Below are positions 1 to 7,932 of a stretch of DNA of 16,931 nucleotides, piece after piece. A program made the position numbers and the translations under genes. A model generated the notes under the pieces. It saw nothing but the letters and a program-made list of their open reading frames with translations. It was not told the origin of the DNA and searched no databases. Within the stretch, counting starts at the first letter, position 1. Each line of letters begins with the position of its first letter. Source of the stretch: DATKCN01 sp035513175 (GTDB taxonomy: Bacteria; Chloroflexota; Chloroflexia; Thermomicrobiales; CFX8); assembly GCA_035513175.1 (NCBI GenBank), contig DATKCN010000261.1:1-16931 (forward strand). Direction: 5' to 3'.

Positions 1-141
1 TACAACGCCCAGGCAATCGCCACCTACGAGCGTCTCGGCTTCCGCCTCGAAGGCGCCCACCGCGAGTTCCTGGAGCGCGACGGCCAACGCCACGACATGC
101 TGCTGTATGGTCTGCTGCGGCACGAATGGGTGAGCGGGTAG
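1..141 (+). CDS. GNAT family N-acetyltransferase, C-terminal fragment
   Basis: Only the last 46 codons are inside the window; the frame is open from base 1 to a TAG at 139-141. The visible part has the typical end of a RimJ/RimL-like GNAT domain: an asparagine followed by the AIATYERLGFRLEG motif (the helix and strand that complete the acetyl-CoA site), then RDGQRHD and a closing LLYGLLRHEW strand. Such enzymes move an acetyl group from acetyl-CoA to an amine of a protein or small molecule; the substrate cannot be told from this piece. The stop codon is made by the first unit of a GCGGGTA repeat array, so the repeat reaches into the end of the gene. The neighbour fabI converges on it. Confidence 0.85.
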   Translation, partial: YNAQAIATYERLGFRLEGAHREFLERDGQRHDMLLYGLLRHEWVSG

Positions 142-173
142 CGGGTAGCGGGTAGCGGGTAGCGGGTAGCGGT
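134..173 (+). repeat. Heptamer tandem repeat (GCGGGTA)5 plus partial unit
   Basis: Five perfect copies of GCGGGTA occupy 134-168, followed by GCGGT at 169-173. The array overlaps the stop codon of the acetyltransferase gene. The evenly spaced GGG runs, four bases apart, fit a G-quadruplex pattern on the plus strand. An inverted, less regular array lies at 256-283. Confidence 0.95.
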
Positions 174-255
174 CAAGGAGGACCGCGTCCCCTTTCCAAT
201 GTCAAGTCCCAATCGCCGGCTCGCTACGAGACGCCGAATCGAGCAACCCAACCCC

Positions 256-283
256 TACCCGCTACCCGCCAACCGCTACCCGC
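256..283 (-). repeat. Inverted heptamer repeat (TACCCGC units) at the end of fabI
   Basis: TACCCGC occurs at 256-262, 263-269 and 277-283, with a degenerate unit (CAACCGC) at 270-276. It is the reverse complement of the array at 134-173. CCGCTACCCGCTC at 273-285 can pair perfectly, 13 bp, with GAGCGGGTAGCGG at 132-144. It lies just beyond the fabI stop codon. The minus strand also has G runs suited to a quadruplex. Confidence 0.9.
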
Positions 284-286
284 TCG

Positions 287-1069
287 TCAGACAGCCAGTA
301 TGTTGTATCCGTTGTCCGCGTAGATCGTCTCTCCGGTGACGCAGCGGGAGAGGTCGGAGGCCAGGAACAGGCCCACGTTACCGACCTCCTCGATTGTAAC
401 GTTGCGGCGCAGGGGCGCCTTCTCCTCCATCACCTCGCGGAAGGCGCTGAGACCCTTCACCGCGCTGGCCGCCAGCGTGCGCAGCGGTCCGGCGGAGATG
501 GCGTTGACTCGGATGTTGCTGGGGCCGAACTCGGCCGCCAGGTAGCGCACGTTGCACTCCAGCGCCGCCTTGGCCACCGCCATCACGTTGTACTTCTCGA
601 CCACCCGCTCTGCCGCAAGGTAGGAAAGGGTGAAGATGCTGCCGCCGCCAGCGGCGTCCATCAGCGGCTTGGCGTGCTTGCTCGTCTCAATCAACGAGTA
701 CGCGGAGATGTGGTGCGCCAGCGCGTACCCCTCCCAGGGGATGTCACTGAATGTCCCGATCAGGTCTTCCTGCCGCGCGAAAGCGACCGAGTGCACGAAG
801 ACATCCAGGCTGCCCCACGCCTCTCGAATGGCGTCAAACAGCGCCACGATCTCGTCCGTCTGCTGCACGTCACAGGCCAGTAGCGGCATCTTGTCGTGCC
901 CATCGAGCGTGTTCATCAGCTTGACGACGTTGTCCTTCAGGCGCTCCCCAGCGTATGTGAAGGCCAGTTGCGCGCCTTCTCGGTGCAGCGCCTGCGCGAT
1001 GCCCCAGGCAATCGAGCGCTGGTTCGCGACCCCCATGATCAGACACTTCCTGCCATCCATCAAGCCCAC
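287..1069 (-). CDS. fabI: Enoyl-[acyl-carrier-protein] reductase (NADH), FabI type
   Basis: This gene encodes the cytosolic enzyme that reduces trans-2-enoyl-ACP in the last step of each fatty-acid elongation round. The 260 residues match the usual FabI length. Seen in the sequence: the nucleotide-binding segment GVANQRSIAWGIA (13-25), the loop VHSVAFA (92-98), and the active site with Tyr150 and the Tyr160-x6-Lys167 pair in KYNVMAVAK. The C-terminal TGETIYADNGYNI segment is also typical. The position of E. coli Gly93, linked to triclosan binding, is Ala96; alanine here is also found in other natural FabIs, so it says little about resistance. The start is GTG at 1067-1069, chosen because GAAAGGG lies about 8 nt upstream; an ATG three codons further in is less likely. 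The cupin gene ends 91 nt upstream on the same strand. Confidence 0.95.
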   Translation of the reverse strand: MGLMDGRKCLIMGVANQRSIAWGIAQALHREGAQLAFTYAGERLKDNVVKLMNTLDGHDKMPLLACDVQQTDEIVALFDAIREAWGSLDVFVHSVAFARQEDLIGTFSDIPWEGYALAHHISAYSLIETSKHAKPLMDAAGGGSIFTLSYLAAERVVEKYNVMAVAKAALECNVRYLAAEFGPSNIRVNAISAGPLRTLAASAVKGLSAFREVMEEKAPLRRNVTIEEVGNVGLFLASDLSRCVTGETIYADNGYNILAV

Positions 1070-1160
1070 GTTGAACGCCCTTTCAGTGCGAAAACCGCTG
1101 CGCGCGGCGTTAAGATGTGAGGAATGCTACCCGACGGCCCGCCTCGCCGCGAACGCGCGC

Positions 1161-1865
1161 TTAGTGCAGCGAGGCCGCGTGACAGATGTAAGTCAGCGCC
1201 GCCTGCCCATCGTTCGTCACCTTGCGCACCACGCCGGGCGGGTAGCACAGCGCGCTGCCCGGCCCGATGCGCACCTGCGCGTCGTCCCATAGCGCCGTCC
1301 CTTCGCCGCACAGCACGTAGATCGTCTCCTCGATGTCCGGGTGCGTGTGCAACTGCGTCGAGCCGCCGGGCAGCAGTGTCAGCATCTCGGCCGGATCGTG
1401 CGTGCGCTGGCTCCTGCGCAGCGGGATGAGGTGAATCCGCAGGTGCAGACCCTCGTCGTGCCGCTGGCCCTCGTACAGGTAGACCGTGTTCTGCCCCGAG
1501 CCCGGCGCGGCGTGTCCGCCCGCGTCAACGCTCGTCCACAGCAGCATGCCCTCGCGCACCTCCGGTATCGCCACCTCTCCAACCCGAAACACCACGTAGT
1601 GCAGCGGTCGCGGGCCGGTGTTGCGCAGCTCGGTCGGGATCATCGGCGTGGTCCACAGGGCGGTCGTCTGCCGGATTTCGTACTGGTCGCCGGGGTAGAT
1701 GTCCATCATGCCCCGGCCGTCGGTAAAGACGTACAGGCGCTCCTCCGGAAAACGGGCCAGCGGCAGCGTCTCGCCGACCGCCAGCTCGGCCTCTTCCAGT
1801 GTCGTGTGCCTGCTCGGGGCATGCTCACCGGGGCTCGCCGGGCTGAACAACGTTCGCGACTTCAT
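1161..1865 (-). CDS. Two-domain cupin (bicupin) protein
   Basis: The 234-residue product looks like two cupin barrels in tandem. The C-terminal one is clear: GGSTQLHTHPDIEETIYVL (167-185) gives the first cupin motif with His173, His175 and Glu179, and GSALCYPPGVVRKVTN (203-218) gives the second. In the second motif the usual metal-ligand histidine is replaced by Arg214, so metal binding may be changed or lost. The N-terminal half (about 25-95) has the cupin strand rhythm, including a PGDQYEI turn, but no histidine motif. Cupins range from dioxygenases and isomerases to sugar-binding proteins, and no substrate can be named. The ATG is preceded by GAGAGG at good spacing. The gene lies upstream of fabI in the same direction and is divergent from the amidohydrolase. 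Confidence 0.8.
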   Translation of the reverse strand: MKSRTLFSPASPGEHAPSRHTTLEEAELAVGETLPLARFPEERLYVFTDGRGMMDIYPGDQYEIRQTTALWTTPMIPTELRNTGPRPLHYVVFRVGEVAIPEVREGMLLWTSVDAGGHAAPGSGQNTVYLYEGQRHDEGLHLRIHLIPLRRSQRTHDPAEMLTLLPGGSTQLHTHPDIEETIYVLCGEGTALWDDAQVRIGPGSALCYPPGVVRKVTNDGQAALTYICHAASLH

Positions 1866-2029
1866 GCGCGCCTCTCACGAATCCGCCAGCGACTCGTTCG
1901 TCGCTCCACGGGCCGATTGTCGCCTCTGGCGGGCCGGCTGTCGATAGCGCCGGGCGGGATGGCAGGCGCCGGAGTCGTGCGAGAATGGAGCGCATGGGCG
2001 GTGTGTGGAGGCAGCGAAAGGAAGCGAGC

Positions 2030-3655
2030 ATGTCAGCAGGCAGTGGGGATGTCATCTACACGGGCGCGCTGGTCCGCACGCTCAACCGCGAACAGCCGAC
2101 CGCTGAAGCGGTGCTCGTGCGGGGCGAGCGCGTCGCCGCCGTTGGCGCGTTGGACGCCGTGCGCGCCGAAGCCCGCAACGCTCGCGAGGTCGATCTGGCC
2201 GGGGCCACGCTGCTGCCAGGCTTCATCGAGTCACACAACCACTTCCTGTCAGCCGGGCAGGCGTTCGCCCAGGTCGACGTGCGCGCCAGCGTTTGCGACT
2301 CAATCGCAACGCTTCAGACTCTACTCGGGGAACGCGCCGAGCGGACTGAGCCGGGCCAGTGGGTCATCGGACGTGGCTACGACCAGACGCTGCTGGCCGA
2401 GAATCGGCACCCGACCCGCCACGACCTGGACGCCGTCTCGTCCGAGCATCCCATCGTCATCTTCCACATCTCCTACCATGGGCTGGTCGCCAACTCGATG
2501 GCCCTGCGGCTGGGCGGCGTCGACCGCAACACGAGCGACGTCCCCGGCGGCGAGATCCTGCGCGGCGCGCACGGCGAGCCGAACGGCGTCCTGCTGGAGA
2601 ACCCGGCCATGTCCCTCGTCTCGAACCACATGCCGGAAGCGACCAGCGACACGATGCGCGCAGGCCTGCGCGCCGCGCGCGACCAGTACCTTCCGGTAGG
2701 AGTCTCGACCGTGCACGACGCGCTGATCCACACCCGCCAGGAGATCGACGCCTACGCCGCCGCTATGGCCGCCGGAGAGCTGCCTATCCGCGCCTATCTG
2801 ATGATCCACCCCGATCTGTACGAAGGCGACCTCGAAGGACAAGCCGGCGATCTCGGACCATCCTATGGTCTGCCGGCGCAGCGGCTGGTCGCCGGGCCGG
2901 TGAAGTTCTTCCAGGATGGCGCCATCCAGGCGTACACCGCCGCGCTGACGCAACCGTACTTCGACGCCCCCGACCGCTACGGCGTGAAAATCCACGATCC
3001 CGCCGACCTCGCGAGCATGGTGCTGAAGCATCATCGCGCCGGCCGCCAGATCGCCATCCACGGCAACGGCGACGCCGCGATCGACGACATCCTGGACGCC
3101 TACGAGGCTGCGCTGCAGGACGCACCTCGCGCCAACCACCGTCACCGCATCGAGCACTGCCAGACGGCGCGAGAGGATCAGCTGGAACGCATGGCTCGCC
3201 ACGGCGTCGTGTCCAGTGTCTTCGCCAATCACCTCTGGTTCTTCGGCGACCGGCACCTCTCCCGCTTCCTCGGTCCCGAGCGGGCGGAGCGCATGGAGCC
3301 GCTGGCATCGATGACGCGCCTGGGCATCACCTGGGGGCTGCACTCGGACTGCCCAGTTACCGAGGTGAACCCGCTGCTCAGCATCTGGCTGGCCGTCAAC
3401 CGGCGCACCTCCGGCGGGCAGCCCATCGGCGAGGATCAGAAAGTCTCCGTCGAGCAGGCGTTGCGCGGCTTCGGGCCGGACGCCGCCTATCTCGGCTTTC
3501 AGGAGCAGCAACTCGGGACCATCGCGCCCGGCTATCTGGCAGACTTCGTCGTGCTCTCGGGTGATCCCGCCGACGACCCGGAGTCAATCAAGGACCTGCG
3601 CGTGCTGGCGACAATCATCGGTGGCGACACGGCACTTGACACGTCCACGCGATGA
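2030..3655 (+). CDS. Amidohydrolase family 3 protein, YtcJ-like
   Basis: This is a predicted metal-dependent hydrolase of the amidohydrolase superfamily (Amidohydro_3), acting on an unknown amide, formamide or cyclic substrate, probably in the cytosol since no signal peptide is seen. The 541 residues have the family layout. A small beta-sandwich start is followed by LLPGFIESHNHF with metal ligands His69 and His71. Then come Lys292 in GPVKFFQDGA, His344 in IAIHGNGD, His376 in HRIEHCQ and the catalytic Asp440 in GLHSDCPV. A closing sandwich (GTIAPGYLADFVVLSGDP, 496-513) completes it. I chose ATG 2030 because AAAGGA lies 7 nt upstream. An in-frame ATG at 1985 would add 15 polar residues not expected in the family. 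The stop overlaps the kinase start as ATGA, suggesting co-translation. No transport or catabolic genes sit beside it to reveal its substrate. Confidence 0.92.
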   Translation: MSAGSGDVIYTGALVRTLNREQPTAEAVLVRGERVAAVGALDAVRAEARNAREVDLAGATLLPGFIESHNHFLSAGQAFAQVDVRASVCDSIATLQTLLGERAERTEPGQWVIGRGYDQTLLAENRHPTRHDLDAVSSEHPIVIFHISYHGLVANSMALRLGGVDRNTSDVPGGEILRGAHGEPNGVLLENPAMSLVSNHMPEATSDTMRAGLRAARDQYLPVGVSTVHDALIHTRQEIDAYAAAMAAGELPIRAYLMIHPDLYEGDLEGQAGDLGPSYGLPAQRLVAGPVKFFQDGAIQAYTAALTQPYFDAPDRYGVKIHDPADLASMVLKHHRAGRQIAIHGNGDAAIDDILDAYEAALQDAPRANHRHRIEHCQTAREDQLERMARHGVVSSVFANHLWFFGDRHLSRFLGPERAERMEPLASMTRLGITWGLHSDCPVTEVNPLLSIWLAVNRRTSGGQPIGEDQKVSVEQALRGFGPDAAYLGFQEQQLGTIAPGYLADFVVLSGDPADDPESIKDLRVLATIIGGDTALDTSTR

Positions 3656-6600
3656 CACGCTCACGCGGAGACGCGGCACGCGAACCAGCAGATCGGAGGA
3701 TTCCGCTGAGCGCCGAACGCCACGGCCAGATCAAGCACGCGGCCAGCTATGTCCTGGAGAACGCGGCAACGCTGGAGGACGCGGCGGCCGGCATCCTGCA
3801 GGTCGTCTGCGAAGGCATGGGCTGGGAGATCGGCGTGTACTGGGCCCGCGACCGGCTGAACGACACCTTGCGCTTCCAGTTGGCGTGGTCCACAACTGAG
3901 TCTGCGACAGCCGCGTACACCGACGCCAGCCGGCTCCTGGACTTCCCGCTCGGAGTTCCGTTACCGGGGATCGCCTGGGCCGAGCGCGGGATCGTCTGGA
4001 TCCCGGACGTGGCGCGGGACGAACGCTTCTCACGGCGCTCACTGGCCGCCGAGGCTGGCATGCGCGGCGCGTTGGCATTCCCGATCCTCGTGTCGGGAGA
4101 GATCATCGGCGTCATGGAGTTCCTCAGCCGCGACATTCGCGAGCCGGACGAGGCGCTCCGCGATGTCGTCGGCTCCCTGGGTGTGCAGGTCAGTCGCTTC
4201 CTGGAGCGCGCCCGCGCGATCGTCGAGCTGCGCGAGAGCGAGAGCCGGCACCGCGCGGTGCTTGAGACCGCGCTAGACGCCATGATCCAGATGGACCACA
4301 ACGGCGTCGTCCGCGAGTTCAACCCGGCCGCGACGGAAATGTTCGGCATCTCGAGGGACGAGGCGGTCGGCCGTGAGTTGGCCGACCTGATTATCCCTCC
4401 CGGACTCAGAGACGAGCATCGAGCCGGACTCTCTCGTTACGTCAGCACGGGAGAGGGCCAGATCATCGGCTCCCGCTTTGAGACGATAGCCATGCGCCAG
4501 GACGGCGTCGAGTTCCCGGTCGAGGTGTCGGTGGCGCCGGTCCTCGCTGGCGGACCGCCATCGTTCAACGGCTTCGTGCGCGACATCACGGCGCGCAAGC
4601 GCGCCGAGGAACAGGCGCGCTTCCTGAACGAGGCGGGCGAGCTGCTCTCGGCATCGCTGGACTACGAACAGACCCTGGCCAGCGTCGCCAGCCTGGCGAC
4701 GCCGTACTTCGCTGACTGGTGCATCGTCGACCTCGTCGATCCAGCGGGCGAGGTCAAGCGCATTGCCGCCGCCCACGCGCTGCCCAACCTTGAGAAGACG
4801 CTGCTGGAAATGATCCGGAGCTACCCTCCCCGTAAGGGGCGCCCCCATCCGGCGGTCGAAGTGGTCCGGCTCGGCGCGCCGAGCCTGATTGAGGTCGTCG
4901 ACGAGGCGCTCTGGGAGCAGATTGCCCACGATGATATGCATCTGCGCATGCTCGAGGCGCTTCACCCGCGCTCAGGGCTGACCGTCCCGCTCATCGCGCG
5001 CGGCCGCGTGATCGGGGCGATCGAGTTCGTGCGCGCGGAACCTGCCTGGCGCTTCGGCACGGCCGACCTCGCGCTGGGCGAAGAGGTCGCGAGGCGGGCC
5101 GCCGTCGCGGTCGACAATGCGCGTCTGTACCACGCCGCGCAGGAGGCGCTGCAAGACCGCGAAGAGTCATTGGCGCTGTTGGAGACGGTGCTGGCCACCG
5201 CCCCGGTCGGCCTCGTGTTCTTCGACCGCGAGAAGCGTGTCGTGCGCATCAACGACGTATTGGCTGAACTGAGCGACATGCCCGCCAGCAGGCACATCGG
5301 ACGCCATCTCCACGAGACGATGCCGAAGCTCGCGCCAACCCTGGAGCCGGTGCTCGACGCGATCCTCGCGACGGGCGCGCCGGTGCTCGACCTCGAGATG
5401 AGCGGCGATCTGTCGTCACAGGCTGGGGACGTTCGCCACTGGCTCGCCAGCTTCTATCCCGTCGAAAGCCTGCAGGGCGAGGTCTTCGGAATCGGAGGCG
5501 TCGTCACCGAGTTTACGAGCCGTCGCCACGCCGAGGACCGCCTGCGCTTCCTGGCCGAAGCGAGCGAGATTCTGGCGAATTCGCTCGATTACGAGCTGAC
5601 GCTGGCGAGCGTGGCGAAGCTCGCGGTCCCGTATCTGGCGGACTGGTGCATCGTCTACCTGCTGACCGAGGACGGCTCGATTCGCCGCCTGACAACCGAG
5701 CACTACGATCCCGCGCACAGCACCGTCTCGATCCTGATGGAGCAAGAGATCACGATCGATCCACACGCGACGACCGGCGTGCCGCACGTTATTCGCTCGG
5801 GCGCGTCGCTGTTGCTTGCAGACGTTACGCCGGAAGACCTGGCCGCCGATACGACCGACCCGGAGCGCCTGCTGCACGTCACTCGCCCGCTGAACCTCAC
5901 GTCATGGATCTGCGTCCCGCTCAATGTCCATGGCGTCACCATCGGCGCGATCTCGTTCATTACCGGCGAGGGCGGGCGGCGTTACACGGAGATGGACCTC
6001 GCGCTGGCAGAGGATGTCGGGCGCCGGGCAGCCGTCGCCGTCGAGAACGCGCGCCTGTTCCGCGCCGAGCAGACGACGCGCAGGTTCGCCGAGCGCGTCG
6101 CGGAGCAGACGAGCCGCCTGCAAGCCGTCACCTCCGCCCTCTCGCGCTCGCTCACGAGTGACGAGGTGGCTGGGGTCATCGTCGATCTCGGGGTCGCCAC
6201 CCTCGACGCTCAGCGGGGCATGCTCGCGCTGCTCATGGATGACGGCACGACGTTGAAGATCGCGCGCGCCGTTGGCTACCCCGACGAGCTCAGCGCCACG
6301 TGGAGCAACCTCCCGCTGGAGATATCGACACCTCCGACCGACGCGATCCGTTCCTGCGCCCCGCTCTTTCTGGAGTCACGCGCGGAGCGCGCGGAGCGCT
6401 ATCCCCATCGCGACCGGGAACGGTCGATGATCGGCGGCGGAGCGGTCGCCGCGATTCCGCTCATGATCGGGGACCGCGCCCTGGGCGCGATGACGCTCGG
6501 CTTCGAGGATGACCGTCACTTCGACGGCAGCGACCGAGCGTTCCTCATGGCGCTGGCCCGGCAATGCGCTCAGGCGCTGGAACGCGCGCGTTTGTATGGC

Positions 6601-7917
6601 GAAGAACAGCGAAATCGCGCAGAGGCTGAGCGGTCCCGCGAGCTGGCGGCCCGGCAGGCCGCGCGCCAGCGTCTGGTGTCCGAGGCCTCCAGGTCCTTCG
6701 CTGAGGCCAGCCTCGACCTTGGACAGGTCGTCGGGACCGTCGTACGGCACATCGCAGGCACGCTCGACGGCTACGCGGGGGTGTATCTCGCCGGCGAGAC
6801 GCAAGGGTCGTTCACCCGCGTCGCCGCGCATCACGCCGACCCGGCCACGCTCGCGGCTATCGGCGCTCTGATTGACGCTGCCGTGCAGCGCCAGAAGGAC
6901 AACCCGGTGCGCGACGTGCTCGCGCACCGCTCGCTGCTTGCCATCGACGCCCGGCCGGACGCGCTCCGCGCCCGGATGTTCGGGGCAGACGGGCGCGTGG
7001 ACGCGGAGCGTCTGGACCTGCATAGCGTGATGGCGGCGCCGCTCAGCACGCACGGAGCGAAAATCGGCATGATCGTGACCGCGCGCCACGGCCCGGCTCC
7101 ACCCTACACGGCCGACGATCAGGACCTGCTCAACGACCTGACGAGCAGGGCGGCGCTCGCCATCGAGAACGCCCGCCTGTATCGCGAGGCGCAGGACGCG
7201 ATCCAGGTGCGCGAGCAATTTCTCTCGATCGCGTCCCACGAGCTGCGCACCCCGCTGACGACCGTCAAGGCCTCTGCCCAGCTGCTCGAGCGCCGCTTCC
7301 GACGGGGCGACGCCGAGCCGTCACGCACATTGGCCCTGATTGCGCAGCTTCAGGACGAGGTCGGCCGGCTTGAAACGCTCGTCGCGGACCTGCTGGACGC
7401 AACGCAGATTCAGCGTGGCTGGTTGGAGTTGAACCCCGAGCGTGTCGACCTCACCGCGCTCGCCCGGCGTTCCCTGGAGCGCTTCGACCAGCCGATGCAC
7501 CGTTCGGAGCATCACACGTTACGCTTTGAAGCAGACGGGCCTGTCGAGGGCTCCTGGGACGCGTCGCGCCTCGATCAGGTTATTACGAACCTCATCTCGA
7601 ACGCGGTGAAATACTCGCCGAAGGGCGGCGAGGTGCTCGTCACGGTGCGCCGGAATGGAGAGTCTGCGGAGATCGAGATCAAGGACGAAGGCATCGGCAT
7701 TTCACGGGAGGAACAGGCGCAACTGTTCCAGCCGTTCGCCCGGGGCGTCGAAGCGCGCCGAAGCGTCGGGGGCACCGGACTGGGCCTGTTCATCTCACGT
7801 GAGATTATCGAGCGGCACGGTGGCGCGATCGCCGTCTACAGCGAGCCTGGCGCCGGCAGCGCCTTCACCATCCGCCTGCCAATCAAGCCCGATCTCCCCG
7901 AGGAGACGGCCTCCTGA
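3652..7917 (+). CDS. Multi-sensor histidine kinase (5 GAF, 2 PAS, HisKA, HATPase_c)
   Basis: A 1421-residue soluble sensor kinase with no transmembrane segment or signal peptide. Approximate order: GAF 30-185, PAS 195-318, GAF 322-495, PAS 503-625, GAF 630-805, GAF 815-980, GAF 1003-1178, HisKA 1185-1255, HATPase_c 1300-1412. The phosphorylated histidine is His1196 in SHELRTPLT. The ATP-binding part shows ITNLISNAVKYSP (N1313, N1317), DEGIGI (1345-1350), LFQPFARG and GGTGLGLF (1373-1380). All catalytic boxes are intact. The second and third GAF domains are clearly related (DYE.TLASVA.LA.PY.ADWCIV in both), pointing to duplication of a PAS-GAF unit. There is no receiver domain and no response regulator nearby. 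ATG 3652 overlaps the amidohydrolase stop. A strong GGAGGA at 3695-3700 precedes only a CTG codon (3706), so a shorter form is possible but unproven. Confidence 0.93.
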   Translation: MTRSRGDAAREPADRRIPLSAERHGQIKHAASYVLENAATLEDAAAGILQVVCEGMGWEIGVYWARDRLNDTLRFQLAWSTTESATAAYTDASRLLDFPLGVPLPGIAWAERGIVWIPDVARDERFSRRSLAAEAGMRGALAFPILVSGEIIGVMEFLSRDIREPDEALRDVVGSLGVQVSRFLERARAIVELRESESRHRAVLETALDAMIQMDHNGVVREFNPAATEMFGISRDEAVGRELADLIIPPGLRDEHRAGLSRYVSTGEGQIIGSRFETIAMRQDGVEFPVEVSVAPVLAGGPPSFNGFVRDITARKRAEEQARFLNEAGELLSASLDYEQTLASVASLATPYFADWCIVDLVDPAGEVKRIAAAHALPNLEKTLLEMIRSYPPRKGRPHPAVEVVRLGAPSLIEVVDEALWEQIAHDDMHLRMLEALHPRSGLTVPLIARGRVIGAIEFVRAEPAWRFGTADLALGEEVARRAAVAVDNARLYHAAQEALQDREESLALLETVLATAPVGLVFFDREKRVVRINDVLAELSDMPASRHIGRHLHETMPKLAPTLEPVLDAILATGAPVLDLEMSGDLSSQAGDVRHWLASFYPVESLQGEVFGIGGVVTEFTSRRHAEDRLRFLAEASEILANSLDYELTLASVAKLAVPYLADWCIVYLLTEDGSIRRLTTEHYDPAHSTVSILMEQEITIDPHATTGVPHVIRSGASLLLADVTPEDLAADTTDPERLLHVTRPLNLTSWICVPLNVHGVTIGAISFITGEGGRRYTEMDLALAEDVGRRAAVAVENARLFRAEQTTRRFAERVAEQTSRLQAVTSALSRSLTSDEVAGVIVDLGVATLDAQRGMLALLMDDGTTLKIARAVGYPDELSATWSNLPLEISTPPTDAIRSCAPLFLESRAERAERYPHRDRERSMIGGGAVAAIPLMIGDRALGAMTLGFEDDRHFDGSDRAFLMALARQCAQALERARLYGEEQRNRAEAERSRELAARQAARQRLVSEASRSFAEASLDLGQVVGTVVRHIAGTLDGYAGVYLAGETQGSFTRVAAHHADPATLAAIGALIDAAVQRQKDNPVRDVLAHRSLLAIDARPDALRARMFGADGRVDAERLDLHSVMAAPLSTHGAKIGMIVTARHGPAPPYTADDQDLLNDLTSRAALAIENARLYREAQDAIQVREQFLSIASHELRTPLTTVKASAQLLERRFRRGDAEPSRTLALIAQLQDEVGRLETLVADLLDATQIQRGWLELNPERVDLTALARRSLERFDQPMHRSEHHTLRFEADGPVEGSWDASRLDQVITNLISNAVKYSPKGGEVLVTVRRNGESAEIEIKDEGIGISREEQAQLFQPFARGVEARRSVGGTGLGLFISREIIERHGGAIAVYSEPGAGSAFTIRLPIKPDLPEETAS

Positions 7918-7932
7918 CCTCGTTGGCGCCCG

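Noticed and set aside
24..251. Minus-strand open frame of 75 codons across the acetyltransferase end and heptamer array
   Set aside because: It is antisense to a clear gene, and its repeated TRYPL pattern comes only from the heptamer array.
134..283. Tandem units that might suggest a CRISPR array
   Set aside because: The units are 7 bp long without spacers and are inverted between the two sides; no cas genes are present.
1985..2029. Earlier ATG for the amidohydrolase
   Set aside because: It adds a polar 15-residue stretch foreign to the family, and the ATG at 2030 has a better placed AAAGGA.
2321..3511. Long minus-strand open frame (396 codons)
   Set aside because: It is antisense to the amidohydrolase, with the Val/Arg/Asp/Gln-rich composition of a shadow frame in high-G+C DNA.
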